Shown: piece after piece, positions 44,666 to 54,448 of the stretch
Layout: every line of letters starts with the position of its first letter
How positions within the stretch are numbered: position 1 is the first letter of the stretch
Notes under the pieces: model-generated
The model's input: only the letters and a program-made list of their open reading frames with translations
The model's database searches: none
Told to the model about the DNA's origin: nothing
Assembly: GCA_028293825.1 (NCBI GenBank)
Contig: JAQGNY010000042.1
Coordinates: 22,467 to 86,466 of the forward strand
Source: Verrucomicrobiaceae bacterium
GTDB taxonomy: Bacteria; Pseudomonadota; Gammaproteobacteria; Pseudomonadales; CAMLJR01
Reading direction: 5' to 3'
DNA length: 64,000 nt
Made by a program: the position numbers and the translations under genes

Positions 44666-45310
44666 TCACCACACTTTAAAGGAGTGCTTGACGCTCTCCT
44701 GCCCCATGGTTAATTCCACCTCCACCGCCATCGGCACATCTGGTGGGTCCGAAGGCTCGGCTTGCGGCCACACGGCTTCGGAGCTGTGCTCGGTTGTTAC
44801 CGTGACCGCGAGACTGTCGACCCCCGGCAATAAAATCTGCTGTTGCGCTTTCTCCTTGGCGCCGGCGCCATCGAGCATCGGCCAGCTGTAACGCATTAAG
44901 TACATAAGCTCTTCGTGGTAATGCGGGCTATCGGATTTTTCGTAATCGGGATGATGCTCGACGCTGTAGGCAATACGCTGCATGTCGCTCCGCGGTAAAT
45001 TCAATGGATTGCTGCGCCCGCCACGCGTCAACTGCAACGGCAGCTCGGCTTCGCTATCAACCACCAAATAATTAGGATTCTCGGCGAAGGTGCCATCCGC
45101 ATTGCGCACATCGCGCTGCACCAATTGTTCGAAATCCTGCTGTAAAACCCACAACGCGCGATTGATCTCACGCATCTTCTCCGAGCGCGCCTCCAGCCGT
45201 TCATTGGTTTGCATCACACCGCTGAGCACGCGATAACTGGCTATACCGATCAACGCAAAAATGCTGATCGCAACCATCAATTCGAGCAGCGTAAAACCGC
45301 GCGCGCGCAT
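44666..45310 (-). CDS. gspJ: Minor pseudopilin GspJ
   Basis: A 214-residue pseudopilin. The leader MRARG precedes FTLLELMVAISIFALIG, with the conserved Glu at position 5, and the body includes RAYSVEHHP-like and LLPGVDSL segments typical of GspJ. It forms the tip complex with GspI and GspK and starts directly after the gspI stop. Confidence 0.93.
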   Translation of the reverse strand: MRARGFTLLELMVAISIFALIGIASYRVLSGVMQTNERLEARSEKMREINRALWVLQQDFEQLVQRDVRNADGTFAENPNYLVVDSEAELPLQLTRGGRSNPLNLPRSDMQRIAYSVEHHPDYEKSDSPHYHEELMYLMRYSWPMLDGAGAKEKAQQQILLPGVDSLAVTVTTEHSSEAVWPQAEPSDPPDVPMAVEVELTMGQESVKHSFKVW

Positions 45311-45682
45311 TTAGTACTGCCCCCGGTACGCCGTGAGCGTCAGCAATGCCGCCGCTTTCTCGTCGCGATCGCCCAGGTTGATACTGATTTCAATTTTGCG
45401 CAGCAACGGGTCCGGCGTGGCTTGAACATCCGTGGTAATAACCCATTCCTGCTCTTGATACGTTTGCTTGTCTTGATCGCGCCCGACCGGTGGCCACTGC
45501 GGCTTCGTCATTAACGCGGTGATGGTGTCATCGGCCATCCACAGCGCGTACGACTTCAACTCTAGCTCGTACTGCTGTTTCACCCCCAATTGCGTCTGAC
45601 GCAGAACCGCAGCGGCGGATAGCGCCAAAATCGCCAGCGCAACGAGCACCTCAAGCAGTGTGAAACCGCGCGCGCGCTTCAT
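45311..45682 (-). CDS. gspI: Minor pseudopilin GspI
   Basis: A 123-residue pseudopilin, with leader MKRARG before FTLLEVLVALAILALSAAAV and Glu at position 5. The C-terminal half (EQEWVITTDVQATPDPLLRK) fits GspI. The ATG at 45682 lies one base after the gspH stop and gives a leader like that of GspJ; an ATG at 45697 is an alternative. It is the core of the minor-pseudopilin tip complex. Confidence 0.9.
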   Translation of the reverse strand: MKRARGFTLLEVLVALAILALSAAAVLRQTQLGVKQQYELELKSYALWMADDTITALMTKPQWPPVGRDQDKQTYQEQEWVITTDVQATPDPLLRKIEISINLGDRDEKAAALLTLTAYRGQY

Positions 45683-45683
45683 T

Positions 45684-46280
45684 TCAATCTTGCACATTGG
45701 CTGGCGCTGCTGTCGCGTTACTACTGGACTTGTCGCTGTCAGCAATCACGACTGGATTGAGCCCATCGCCCGCCAGCGCGACCGGTTGCAACTTATCCGC
45801 GCTCAGCGTCAGCCGAAACGGCGTCACTTCTCCGCTCGATAGAATCAACAAAGAGGGACGCATCGCGGCATCGCCACTGCGTTCGGCGAAAGCCTGGATG
45901 CGTTGGCGGGTTTGGTCGTCGACTTGGGTCCCATCAATAGCGAAATCGATGGCGTAGCCGTCGGTAAATTTATGGCGTGCGAATGCGCGTTCAGGAGCGG
46001 CCTGCCACTGCTTTTTCTCCAGATCGAAAACGACGAATTGATAGCCGCTGCCATCGACAACTAGGCCCAGCTCCATGCTGCGCATAACCGCTTCATCAGC
46101 GGCGGCATTGATAAGCGTTGCCAGGTCGCGCGCCTCTTTGCGCAGGCGTTGTTGTGGCGAGTCGGTAAAGCCGATCACCAACAGGCCCGCCAACACCGCG
46201 ACGATAACAAGGACAACCATTACCTCGATCAGCGTAAAGCCGCGCGAGTTAATCCTTGGACCAGTTGCCGACATCCGCAT
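45684..46280 (-). CDS. gspH: Minor pseudopilin GspH
   Basis: A 198-residue pseudopilin. The leader ends in INSRG before FTLIEVMVVLVIVAVLAG, with Glu at position 5. The GspH-type globular domain follows (RKEARDLATLINAAADEAVMRS-like region). The ATG at 46280 has GAAGGTTACG in front and overlaps the end of gspG by 32 bases, which indicates translational coupling. The C-terminus is extended by a Ser/Ala-rich tail. Confidence 0.9.
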   Translation of the reverse strand: MRMSATGPRINSRGFTLIEVMVVLVIVAVLAGLLVIGFTDSPQQRLRKEARDLATLINAAADEAVMRSMELGLVVDGSGYQFVVFDLEKKQWQAAPERAFARHKFTDGYAIDFAIDGTQVDDQTRQRIQAFAERSGDAAMRPSLLILSSGEVTPFRLTLSADKLQPVALAGDGLNPVVIADSDKSSSNATAAPANVQD

Positions 46281-46692
46281 CGTAACCTTCGCCACCTTCG
46301 CGCCCGTCGGCACCGAATGAATAGAGATCGTAGGCGCGCCCTTCCTGCCCAGGCAGCACGTATTGATAAGCGTGACCCCACGGATCGAGCGGCAATTGTT
46401 TTTTCTTCAGATAGCCTTCAGGATTCCAGTTTTTCGCATCGGGCTCGCCGCCCGGTTTCGTCACCAACGCTTCGAGACCCTGATCGGTATTCGGATACGC
46501 ATGATTATCGAGCCGATACATTTCAAGTGCCTGATCGAGTGTCGCAATATCGGCTTTGGCAGCGGTGACACGCGCCTTGTCAACCCGCCCGAGCACATTG
46601 GGCGCCACCAGGCCGATCAAAATACCGATGATGACAACCACCACCATGATTTCGATCAGCGTAAAGCCCTTGTCGTTTTTTAATGTTTTCAC
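46249..46692 (-). CDS. gspG: Major pseudopilin GspG
   Basis: A 147-residue major pseudopilin, the main subunit of the periplasmic pseudopilus. The leader MKTLKNDKG precedes FTLIEIMVVVVIIGILIGLV with Glu at position 5. The body has the very conserved NHAYPNTDQGLEAL and LPLDPWGHAYQYV, and the C-terminus has the Asp-rich calcium-loop segment (SFGADGREGGEGYDADV). Confidence 0.96.
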   Translation of the reverse strand: MKTLKNDKGFTLIEIMVVVVIIGILIGLVAPNVLGRVDKARVTAAKADIATLDQALEMYRLDNHAYPNTDQGLEALVTKPGGEPDAKNWNPEGYLKKKQLPLDPWGHAYQYVLPGQEGRAYDLYSFGADGREGGEGYDADVGNWSKD

Positions 46693-46788
46693 GCTGCGCT
46701 CCTTATTGATTCCGATAATGCTTAATTCTGAAACTGCTGTTGCGGCCCATCTTTATTGATGAGCTAGGTGCCCAATTTTTTGCGGCGC

Positions 46789-48018
46789 CTAGACTAACTG
46801 GTTGAGGCTGAAAATGGGTTCGAGAATTGCGACGACGATTAACAGCACTGCGCCGCCCATGACCAGCAACATCATCGGCTCGAAGATGCCGAGCACCGTA
46901 CCAACGATATTGTCGAACTCGCGCTGCTGACTGGATGCAACGCGTTCGAGCATGGTGTCGAGCGAGCCGCTCATTTCACCGCTGGCGATCATCGAAATCA
47001 TCATCGGCGGAAAATAACCGCATTGCTCAATCGCCAAATTGAGCGAGCTGCCCTCCTTCACTTGCTGCGTGGCGACTCCGACCGCGCGCTTCAACCATTC
47101 GTTGGATAACACGGCGCCGCCAATCGACAGCGCATCGACCAGCGGCACACCGCTGCTGGTGAGAATGCTGAGCGTGCTGGCAAAGCGCGCGGTATTGCTG
47201 CCGCGACTCAAGCGGCCGAATAACGGTAACCGCAGCAATTGGTGATGCCAGCGCAGACGCAGCGCATCGTTGCGCAACGCATAGCGAATACCGGCAACGG
47301 CCGCGATCACGCCGATTACCGCCAGCCACCCCCAGTGGGTGACGAAATAACTGAGCCCGATTAACCCGCGCGTCAGCACCGGCAGCTCCTGGCCCTGCCC
47401 AGTAATCACATCGACCACTTTGGGAACGACGAAGGTCATCAGCCCGGACACGATGCCAATGGCGACCAGCAACAACAGCGACGGATACAACAGAGCCATT
47501 TGCACTTTTTGACGGGACGCGTGCGCGTTTTCGCTGTAATCGGCCAGCTTGCCCAGCACTAAATCGAGGTGGCCCGAGTGTTCGCCGGATGCCACTGTCG
47601 CTCGATACAGGCCGGGAAACGCAGCGGGAAAGTCGGCCATACTGCCCGCCAGCGAGTGCCCTTCCATAACCTTCGAGCGCACCGACAAAATGATATTGGC
47701 GACTTTTTGCTTCTCCGCCTGCCGACCGACGGCGGTGAGCGCTTCTTCAAGCGGCATCGCCGCCTGCAGCAATGTGGCGAGCTGACGAGTGACTAAAGCA
47801 AGCTCCGCCACACCCAGCGACGGACCGCCAAATCGAATCACTCCAATAGCAGCCGCGCCAGCACGTTGAGCGGGCGCTTTAACCACAGTCTCGATACGCA
47901 GCGGCGCAAGACCGCGATCGCGCAGCATCTGCCGCACCTGTCGCGAACTGTCCGCCTCGAGAACGCCGCGCTGCTCTTTACCAGCAGTATCGAGCGCGGC
48001 AAATGAAAATGCGGCCAT
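46789..48018 (-). CDS. gspF: Type II secretion platform protein GspF
   Basis: A 409-residue polytopic inner-membrane protein with two repeated T2SSF domains, each followed by membrane helices. MAAFSFAALDTAGKEQRGVL is the usual N-terminus; LATLLQAAMPLEEAL and ASTLSILTSSGVPLVDAL mark the two repeats. It forms the rotor-like platform below the pseudopilus. It lies 142 bases after gspE and 96 before gspG. Confidence 0.95.
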   Translation of the reverse strand: MAAFSFAALDTAGKEQRGVLEADSSRQVRQMLRDRGLAPLRIETVVKAPAQRAGAAAIGVIRFGGPSLGVAELALVTRQLATLLQAAMPLEEALTAVGRQAEKQKVANIILSVRSKVMEGHSLAGSMADFPAAFPGLYRATVASGEHSGHLDLVLGKLADYSENAHASRQKVQMALLYPSLLLLVAIGIVSGLMTFVVPKVVDVITGQGQELPVLTRGLIGLSYFVTHWGWLAVIGVIAAVAGIRYALRNDALRLRWHHQLLRLPLFGRLSRGSNTARFASTLSILTSSGVPLVDALSIGGAVLSNEWLKRAVGVATQQVKEGSSLNLAIEQCGYFPPMMISMIASGEMSGSLDTMLERVASSQQREFDNIVGTVLGIFEPMMLLVMGGAVLLIVVAILEPIFSLNQLV

Positions 48019-48160
48019 AACAAACCCTTACGAAATCGACATGACGCAGCACGGGGGGCGCAGCCACAGGGCGAGATGAAGCTGGAGCGAGACCGTTATG
48101 CAATCAGCGCAAAGAGCATCAAGTCGCGGCGCTGCAAAATCTCAGCGCCAGCTTTCTCAC

Positions 48161-49666
48161 TCAGTCGTCCTGCGTTACTCGTAATACTTCCTCAAGCGTA
48201 GTCACGCCATCGCGAACGCGCTCGATTCCGTCCTCGCGAATACTGCGCGCGTGCGGGCGCACGGTGTGCAGAATGGTTTCCTCGCTGTCCTGCGCGTGAA
48301 TCATGTTGCGCACGGTTTCATCGACGGCGATCAATTCATAAATACCGGTACGGCCTTTGTAGCCGGTGTTATTGCACTGCGGACACCCTTTGGCCTGATA
48401 AATCGTGGCACCGTTCAGCCCCAAGAAAGTTTCCTCCATCGGACCGGGTTTGCGCAGCTCCTTACAATGCGGGCACAGCACGCGCACCAGGCGTTGTGCG
48501 AGTACGCCAATCAGACTCGATGCCAGCAGAAACGGCTCGATGCCCATATCGCGTAAACGCGTAATCGCACCGACGGCGGAGTTGGTGTGCAGCGTCGACA
48601 ACACCAAGTGCCCCGTCAAGCTGGCTTGTACGGCAATTTCAGCCGTTTCGCGATCGCGGATTTCGCCAACCATCACCACATCCGGATCTTGTCGCAGCAT
48701 CGCGCGCAGTCCGCGCGCAAAGGTCATATCGGCCTTGACGTTGACTTGGGTCTGGCCGATGCCTTCCAGGTTGTATTCGATGGGATCTTCGACCGTCAGG
48801 ATGTTGCGCGTCTGATCGTTGATTTCGGAAAGACCCGCATACAGCGTTGTGGTTTTGCCTGAACCGGTCGGCCCGGTCACCAACAAAATACCGTGCGGAC
48901 GCAGCAGTAATTCGGTGAGCTGCTCGCTCAACGGGCGCGGCATGCCGAGCACTTCAAGATTGAGACGGCCGGCTTCTTTATCGAGCAACCGCAGCACCAC
49001 GCGCTCGCCCGCACTCGACGGCATCGTCGATACGCGAATATCGATATCGCGGCCACCGACCTTCAACGAGATACGTCCGTCTTGCGGAACACGCTTTTCG
49101 GCGATATCGAGCTTCGCCATAACCTTAATACGCGATACCAACAGCGGCGCCAACTCGCGCTTGGGCTGTACCACTTCGCGCAACACGCCGTCGACACGAA
49201 AGCGCACGACCAGGCGGCGCTCGAACGTTTCCAGGTGAATATCCGAAGCGTTTTGCTTCGCCGCTTCGGTAAGCAGCGCATTGATTAAACGAATAATCGG
49301 CGCGTCGTTTTCTTTCTCGAGCAGGTCCTCGGTTTCCGGTACCGAATTGGCGATGCTGGCAAGATCCATTTCACCGCCAAGGTCTTCCACCATTTGCATG
49401 GTTTCGGTGGAGTCGCGCTCATAAGCCACGGCGAGCGCACGATCGAACTCTTCATCGCTGAGCAATCGACACGCGAAAGGCTTCTGCAACAGACGCATTA
49501 CTTCGGCAAACACTTGTGGAGGAATACTGGCGCGATGACACAGCACCGGCTGCTCAACCAACGGATCGAGAAATACAGCGAAGCGCCGCGCGAAGCTAAA
49601 TGGCAATGGTTTGAAGGGTGAAGAAGTCGCAGGAATCGGTGAAGGCTGTTCTGCTTGCATTTGCAT
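48161..49666 (-). CDS. gspE: Type II secretion ATPase GspE
   Basis: A 501-residue cytosolic hexameric ATPase that powers pseudopilus assembly. Walker A is [10 protein letters not shown] (about 263-272), the Asp box and Walker B lie in [15 protein letters not shown], and the His box is in [13 protein letters not shown]. Four cysteines (CPHC and CPQC) form the zinc-binding domain. The ATG at 49666 follows GGAGCGCAGCAGC and gives the usual length; an open extension to 49750 is less likely. It is the first gene of the leftward operon E-F-G-H-I-J-K-L-M-A-B. Confidence 0.95.
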   Translation of the reverse strand: MQMQAEQPSPIPATSSPFKPLPFSFARRFAVFLDPLVEQPVLCHRASIPPQVFAEVMRLLQKPFACRLLSDEEFDRALAVAYERDSTETMQMVEDLGGEMDLASIANSVPETEDLLEKENDAPIIRLINALLTEAAKQNASDIHLETFERRLVVRFRVDGVLREVVQPKRELAPLLVSRIKVMAKLDIAEKRVPQDGRISLKVGGRDIDIRVSTMPSSAGERVVLRLLDKEAGRLNLEVLGMPRPLSEQLTELLLRPHGILLVTGPTGSGKTTTLYAGLSEINDQTRNILTVEDPIEYNLEGIGQTQVNVKADMTFARGLRAMLRQDPDVVMVGEIRDRETAEIAVQASLTGHLVLSTLHTNSAVGAITRLRDMGIEPFLLASSLIGVLAQRLVRVLCPHCKELRKPGPMEETFLGLNGATIYQAKGCPQCNNTGYKGRTGIYELIAVDETVRNMIHAQDSEETILHTVRPHARSIREDGIERVRDGVTTLEEVLRVTQDD

Positions 49667-49913
49667 GCTGCTGCGCTCCGCTGGGTTTAAGCCGCGTGAT
49701 TGTGGGCTGGAGGTGAACTCTTTGTATAGTAAAAAACTTTGCTGAAACAAGTGCTTATTATTTCAATGCGACGGCCGTCACGCTTTGTTGAAAACGCGCA
49801 CTGTAAGGCCTGCAAACTGTGGAATCCATCCTAACTGTCGCGCATAAATACTTGTCGGCGCTGCTATAATGGCGTTTACTTTCTGCACACTCAATCCTTT
49901 CGAGGAATATTCA
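49667..49913. promoter_or_regulatory. Divergent gspE / gspC promoter region
   Basis: The control region of both gsp transcription units. A perfect TATAAT at 49865-49870 could be a -10 element for gspC, which would put the transcript start near 49877. No good -35 element stands at 17 bases. Confidence 0.4.
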
Positions 49914-50543
49914 TTGGAAGCCCGTCCACCGCTTTTGCGCCATGTCGCTGAAAATCTGCAGCCGCTGATTTTTGCCGCCTGCATTATTGCGATCGTGGCA
50001 TTTATCGGCGTTGAGATCTGGTCGACGGTGCAGGGTTTCAGTTACCGCCCCACAGTGATCACAAGTCAAAACCGCACCGCTGGCGCAAATCCGCAACCTT
50101 TTGTCGAGCAAATTACGGCAGCCGATTTATTTGGCCATTCGACCAGTCAGGGCAATCTGCCCGAAACGAATTTGCAGTTGACGCTACGCGCCGTATTTGC
50201 CGCTCAAGATCCGCATCAAGCCAGCGCGGTGATTGAAATGCCAGACGGTCGCGCGCAAGTGATTAAAGCCGGCGCCAGCATCAGCGGCGATGCCATGCTG
50301 CAGGAAGTACACGAGAATCGCGTCGTGCTGTCGCGCAACGGCGTTATGGAAACACTGTTCTTTCCCGCACCGCAGGAATCGTCCGACTTTGCCATCGCTC
50401 AAAATACGCCGGCGCCGCAAACCGATACCGACGTCAATGCAGTACCTAATAATTCGCCGGCCGCCGGCGCTTCACCAGACGAAATAAAACGAGCCGCAAT
50501 TTTACAGCGGCTGGAAGAATTGCGAGCGCGCAGTTCGCGCTGA
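49914..50543 (+). CDS. gspC: Type II secretion protein GspC
   Basis: A 209-residue inner-membrane protein linking the platform to the secretin. A membrane helix (LIFAACIIAIVAFIGVEIW) precedes the periplasmic homology region (TAADLFGHSTSQGNLPETNLQLTL-type motif), which binds the secretin N0 domain; no PDZ domain is evident, and the C-terminus is short and polar. TTG at 49914 with GAGGA seven bases upstream is favoured because TATAAT at 49865 would be its promoter; an ATG at 49869 within that element would add 15 residues. gspD follows 19 bases later. Confidence 0.85.
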   Translation: MEARPPLLRHVAENLQPLIFAACIIAIVAFIGVEIWSTVQGFSYRPTVITSQNRTAGANPQPFVEQITAADLFGHSTSQGNLPETNLQLTLRAVFAAQDPHQASAVIEMPDGRAQVIKAGASISGDAMLQEVHENRVVLSRNGVMETLFFPAPQESSDFAIAQNTPAPQTDTDVNAVPNNSPAAGASPDEIKRAAILQRLEELRARSSR

Positions 50544-50562
50544 TAGCTCAAGGACCACTGCA

Positions 50563-52515
50563 ATGCGTTTTCGCCTTCATCTTGTTGTACGTTTTTTCGC
50601 GCTGCTATTGCTGATCAATCCGACGTTTGCTCAGCCGCCTGCAAACAGCGATTTGGTGACGATGAATATGCGCGATGCGGACATTCGCACGCTCATTCAA
50701 TGGATCTCCGATCAGACCGGCAAAAACATGGTGGTACACCGCGACGTGCAAGGCAAAGTTACCGTGCTGTCGGCCAAGCCCGTCACGCGCGAAGAAGCCT
50801 ACGCGGTATTTTTATCGGTACTGCAAGTTCACGGTTTCGCGGCGATTGAAACACCGGAAGCGGTGAAAATAGTGCCGGTTACCATCGCTTCGCAAAGCGG
50901 CATCCCAATGCGCAGCAAAGCCAGCGACGACATGATTGTGCAGGTGTTCAAAGCGAACAACGTTTCCGCTACTGATCTCGCGCAAATGCTAAAACCGTTG
51001 GCGAGCAAAGAAGCCATCATCAACGCCGATGCCAGCACCAACATGCTGTTGATCGCCGACCATGCCAATAACGTCGCGCAGTTACAAAATTTGGTGCAGA
51101 AGCTCGACCGTGCCGGCGCTTCCGAGGTGGAATTGATTCATCTGCAATACGCGAACGCCAAACAAGTGCTGGCAAGTTTGACTACCTTATTTCCCAGCCA
51201 AAGTAGCGGCGGTGGAAACCCCGGCATGCCCGGCCAAGGCAGCACGTTGCCGCTGAGTTTGTCGGCCGATGAGCGCTCCAACAGCATTTTGCTCAGCGGC
51301 GAAACCAGTAAGCGCGCACAGGTTAAAAAGCTCGTTTTGCAAATGGACACACCTAATAATGGCGGCGGCAATACACAGGTCGTGTATTTGCAGTACGCCT
51401 CGGCCAAGGAAGTCGTACCGATTCTGAAAAGCATCGCGCAGAGCGTTTTAAAAGATCAGAAAGACAGCGCCACCAGCTTCAGCATCGATGCCAGCGAAAG
51501 CGCTAATGCGGTCGTGATCAACGCGCCACCGGGACTCTCGGAATCATTGAAAGTCGTGGTAGAAAAACTTGATGTGCGACGTGCGCAGGTATTGGTTGAG
51601 GCGCTGATCGTCGAAGTAAGCAGCGACATCCAAAACGATATTGGCGTTATCTGGGGCACGGCCAATATCGGCAACCTGAAAGGCAGCGGCGGCATTGGTG
51701 CGGTTAATACATTGGGCGGCAATCTAACAGCGCTTGGCGCAACAACTACGGGGGTCGACTCCACCGGCGCAGCGATTACCATTCCCGCTCCGGGCGCGGG
51801 CTTTACGCTCGGCTATTACACAGGCGGTTCGCTACAAGCAGCAATTCGCGCGTTGAGCGCGAATACCAAGGCCAACATTATTTCGACGCCAACCATTGTA
51901 GCTATCGATAACGAAGCTGCTTCGCTCTTAGTCGGGCAAAACGTCCCGTTGAAAACGGGTCAAGCGACCAGCGCCGCCTCGACGACCACCAATCCCTTCG
52001 TAACCATCGAGCGTAAAGACATCGGCACGTCCCTTGAAATTACGCCGCGTATAAATCAGGGCAATACCGTTACGCTCGATATCAAACAAAAGGTCGAAAG
52101 CATTGCGGCCGCAGTGACTGGCGCATCCGATATCGTGACGAACAAACGTGAAATCGATACGAAAGCGCTAATCCGCGACGATCAGATTTTAGTGCTTGGC
52201 GGACTTATCAGCGATGAGCAAACCGAAAGCAAACAAAAGGTACCGATACTCGGCGACCTGCCGCTGATTGGAAAGCTATTCAGCTCGACCAGTAACAAAC
52301 GCACGAAAAACAACTTGATGGTATTTATTCATCCGGTCATTTTGCGCGAAGACACACGGGTCAGCGAAGTGAGTCGCGAACGCTACGACTACATGAAGGA
52401 CACCAAAGAGAAGTCGGAGCAGCAACCATCAACCACCACGAACAAAGAACCGTTCCCGCCATCGCGCATGGAAGACTTCGAAACGTTTTCGCCGGTACAT
52501 GCACCGCGTAATTAA
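50563..52515 (+). CDS. gspD: Type II secretion secretin GspD (cluster copy)
   Basis: A 650-residue secretin forming the outer-membrane channel. The signal peptide ends near NPTFAQ. N0 begins VTMNMRDADIRTLIQWISDQ; N1-N3 repeats include LSADERSNSILLSGE; the secretin domain has LGYYTGGSLQAAIRALSA and VPILGDLPLIGKLFSS. The start follows AAGGACCACTGCA. It is in one unit with gspC and is the likely partner of this machine. The paralogue at 37584 has nearly the same domain order. Confidence 0.95.
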   Translation: MRFRLHLVVRFFALLLLINPTFAQPPANSDLVTMNMRDADIRTLIQWISDQTGKNMVVHRDVQGKVTVLSAKPVTREEAYAVFLSVLQVHGFAAIETPEAVKIVPVTIASQSGIPMRSKASDDMIVQVFKANNVSATDLAQMLKPLASKEAIINADASTNMLLIADHANNVAQLQNLVQKLDRAGASEVELIHLQYANAKQVLASLTTLFPSQSSGGGNPGMPGQGSTLPLSLSADERSNSILLSGETSKRAQVKKLVLQMDTPNNGGGNTQVVYLQYASAKEVVPILKSIAQSVLKDQKDSATSFSIDASESANAVVINAPPGLSESLKVVVEKLDVRRAQVLVEALIVEVSSDIQNDIGVIWGTANIGNLKGSGGIGAVNTLGGNLTALGATTTGVDSTGAAITIPAPGAGFTLGYYTGGSLQAAIRALSANTKANIISTPTIVAIDNEAASLLVGQNVPLKTGQATSAASTTTNPFVTIERKDIGTSLEITPRINQGNTVTLDIKQKVESIAAAVTGASDIVTNKREIDTKALIRDDQILVLGGLISDEQTESKQKVPILGDLPLIGKLFSSTSNKRTKNNLMVFIHPVILREDTRVSEVSRERYDYMKDTKEKSEQQPSTTTNKEPFPPSRMEDFETFSPVHAPRN

Positions 52516-52520
52516 TCGAG

Positions 52521-52550
52521 GGAAGAAACCATCGGGCGATGGTTTCTTCC
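52521..52550. terminator. Perfect inverted repeat between convergent genes
   Basis: A 14-bp perfect stem (52521-52534 with 52537-52550, GGAAGAAACCATCG) with a two-base centre lies just after gspD and before the convergent sohB. There is no T tract, so it may act as an mRNA end-stabiliser or a weak bidirectional terminator. Confidence 0.55.
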
Positions 52551-52578
52551 AGAACTGCAGAATTACCTAAGCAGCGAA

Positions 52579-53622
52579 CTACCAGAAGAAGCGCGTGCCG
52601 AGTTTGTGAATCATCCGCTCCACCACGCGCTCAATGCTCGCTTCGGCCATCAAACCCAGCTTTTCCTGCCACGGTTTTTTCTCGACGTACTGCACCAAAA
52701 ACAAATCGTTGTCCTTGCGCCGCGCGAGCAAAAATTCGTCGCTAGTTTGAATGCCATCGACCAGCTTGTTTGCGATTGCCTGCGTGCCGTACCAAACCTC
52801 GCCCGTCGCCACTTCATCGATAATTAACTGCGGGCGATGCTCGGATACAAATTGCTTGAACAGGATGTGCGTATCTTCCAGCTCTTCGAGAAATTTATGC
52901 CGGCCTTTTTCGGTGTTTTCACCCAACACGGTCAGCGTGCGTTTGAACTCGCCGGCAGTGTGCAATTCGATATCGACATCGTGTTTTTTGAGCAAGCGGT
53001 GAAAGTTCGGCAACTGCGCCATCACACCGATCGAACCAATAATTGCAAATGGCGCCGCCACGATGGTCTGAGCGATGCACGCCATCATGTAACCGCCACT
53101 GGCAGCAACACGATCGACCGAAACAGTTAACTTCAAACCGGCATTCACCAAGCGTTGCAGTTGCGACGCCGCCAAACCATAGCTGTGCACCATACCGCCG
53201 GAGCTCTCGAGTTTTACCAACACTTCTTCATCGGGTTTTGCCAGCGTGAGAATCGCGGTAATTTCTTCGCGCAAATTTTCGACCGCGGAGGCTTTTATAT
53301 CGCCATCAAAATCGAGCACGAAAATACGTTTGCGCGGCGGCTCTTCTTTTTTGTGTTTTTTGCGCTGTTTTTCTTCCAACTTGTCCTGCTTGCGCTGCTC
53401 TTTTAGCAGCGACTTCAATTCGTCCTCGAAAAGAATCGAGTGCTTGATGTCGTCTTCAAAACTATCGAAGCGCTCGTTGAGATCCTTGACCTCAATATGA
53501 CCGTCAGCTTCGCGCGGACGACGATGACCGATTGTAAAAATACCGCCTACCAATATCAGCAGCCCGGCCAGAATAGTGGCGAACTTGGCGAAAAAAAGAC
53601 CGTAGTCAAATAGAAATTGCAA
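52579..53622 (-). CDS. sohB: Inner-membrane S49 peptidase SohB
   Basis: A 347-residue signal-peptide-peptidase-type protease, near the 349 of E. coli SohB. An N-terminal helix (FAKFATILAGLLILVGGIF) anchors it, a charged coiled segment follows, then the catalytic domain with Ser in VAASGGYMMAC and the general-base Lys in AGEFKRTL. Start TTG at 53622 was chosen from GGGAGTAATTGGT in front and the family N-terminus (LFDYGLFFAK); the frame stays open further upstream to 53706 without an equally good start. Confidence 0.92.
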   Translation of the reverse strand: MQFLFDYGLFFAKFATILAGLLILVGGIFTIGHRRPREADGHIEVKDLNERFDSFEDDIKHSILFEDELKSLLKEQRKQDKLEEKQRKKHKKEEPPRKRIFVLDFDGDIKASAVENLREEITAILTLAKPDEEVLVKLESSGGMVHSYGLAASQLQRLVNAGLKLTVSVDRVAASGGYMMACIAQTIVAAPFAIIGSIGVMAQLPNFHRLLKKHDVDIELHTAGEFKRTLTVLGENTEKGRHKFLEELEDTHILFKQFVSEHRPQLIIDEVATGEVWYGTQAIANKLVDGIQTSDEFLLARRKDNDLFLVQYVEKKPWQEKLGLMAEASIERVVERMIHKLGTRFFW

Positions 53623-53733
53623 ACCAATTACTCCCAAAGGAAGGCGACGCGAGAATGAAGCAAATGAACGGCCCGCCATGTTGGCGAGCACATTGAGGCA
53701 AGTCAAGCAAACAACGGGAATGGAATGAAGCGG

Positions 53734-54384
53734 TTATTGCCAGTGATCGGTCGCTAATTTAGCGCGCTCGTTAAGCGGATGAGCGATCAAACCACCGCCT
53801 TCGATCGCCACCGAATACATCGCGCCATCGGCCATCGGTAAATAGCTAACGTTGGCGGACACGGCTTCGAGCAACGAGAAATGACGATTCACTTTCTTTA
53901 ACCAAAACCACACATCGAGACCAGACGCAGTGCCGCCGAGATCGACCGAAGAATGCGGCAGCGTTTGCTCGTCTTCCAGCGACAGGTAGCGACCCGATAA
54001 GGTCGCGACTCGATAACCCGGTTTGAATCCCAACTGCGCGACAGTATCGGTCCAACGCAGCACGCGGGTGTCGAGTTGCCACATTTCGCCATCGAGCTCG
54101 TAACGCTGTTCGTTGCCGGATTGGTCCACTAACGACACCGCGTAATGCCGATCCTCGATCCGATTGAACGCCAGTGTAGCGATGGGCTTGGCCGTAACGA
54201 CTGCTTGATAGCTGCGTAAATTCCACGCGGCCAAGGCAATAAAAACCGCCAGCGTAACCAGCAGTAATCCTGCGCTACCGCGAAGCCACTGCAGCAACCA
54301 GGCGCCGATTAACAAACGTAACGACAAGGCCAAAACCACAATCGCAAGAATGCCTAATAAAATCGCAACGATCAGATAAGTCAT
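53734..54384 (-). CDS. Conserved membrane protein of unknown function
   Basis: A 216-residue protein with two N-terminal hydrophobic helices (residues of about 3-30 and 36-58) and a soluble domain of about 150 residues that should face the periplasm. The soluble part is beta-rich with WQLDTRVLRWTD and HFSLLEAVSANVSYLPMADGAMYSV. Proteins of this pattern are widespread in Pseudomonas-like bacteria and are sometimes labelled multidrug transporter, but nothing here resembles a transporter. It lies 111 bases upstream of sohB in the same direction and is probably in that unit. Confidence 0.75.
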   Translation of the reverse strand: MTYLIVAILLGILAIVVLALSLRLLIGAWLLQWLRGSAGLLLVTLAVFIALAAWNLRSYQAVVTAKPIATLAFNRIEDRHYAVSLVDQSGNEQRYELDGEMWQLDTRVLRWTDTVAQLGFKPGYRVATLSGRYLSLEDEQTLPHSSVDLGGTASGLDVWFWLKKVNRHFSLLEAVSANVSYLPMADGAMYSVAIEGGGLIAHPLNERAKLATDHWQ

Positions 54385-54448
54385 GGCGTAGAGCGGCTCT
54401 CCTTAATGGCCACATACATCTTCATAGTGAGTGTCCTTTGATAACGAC

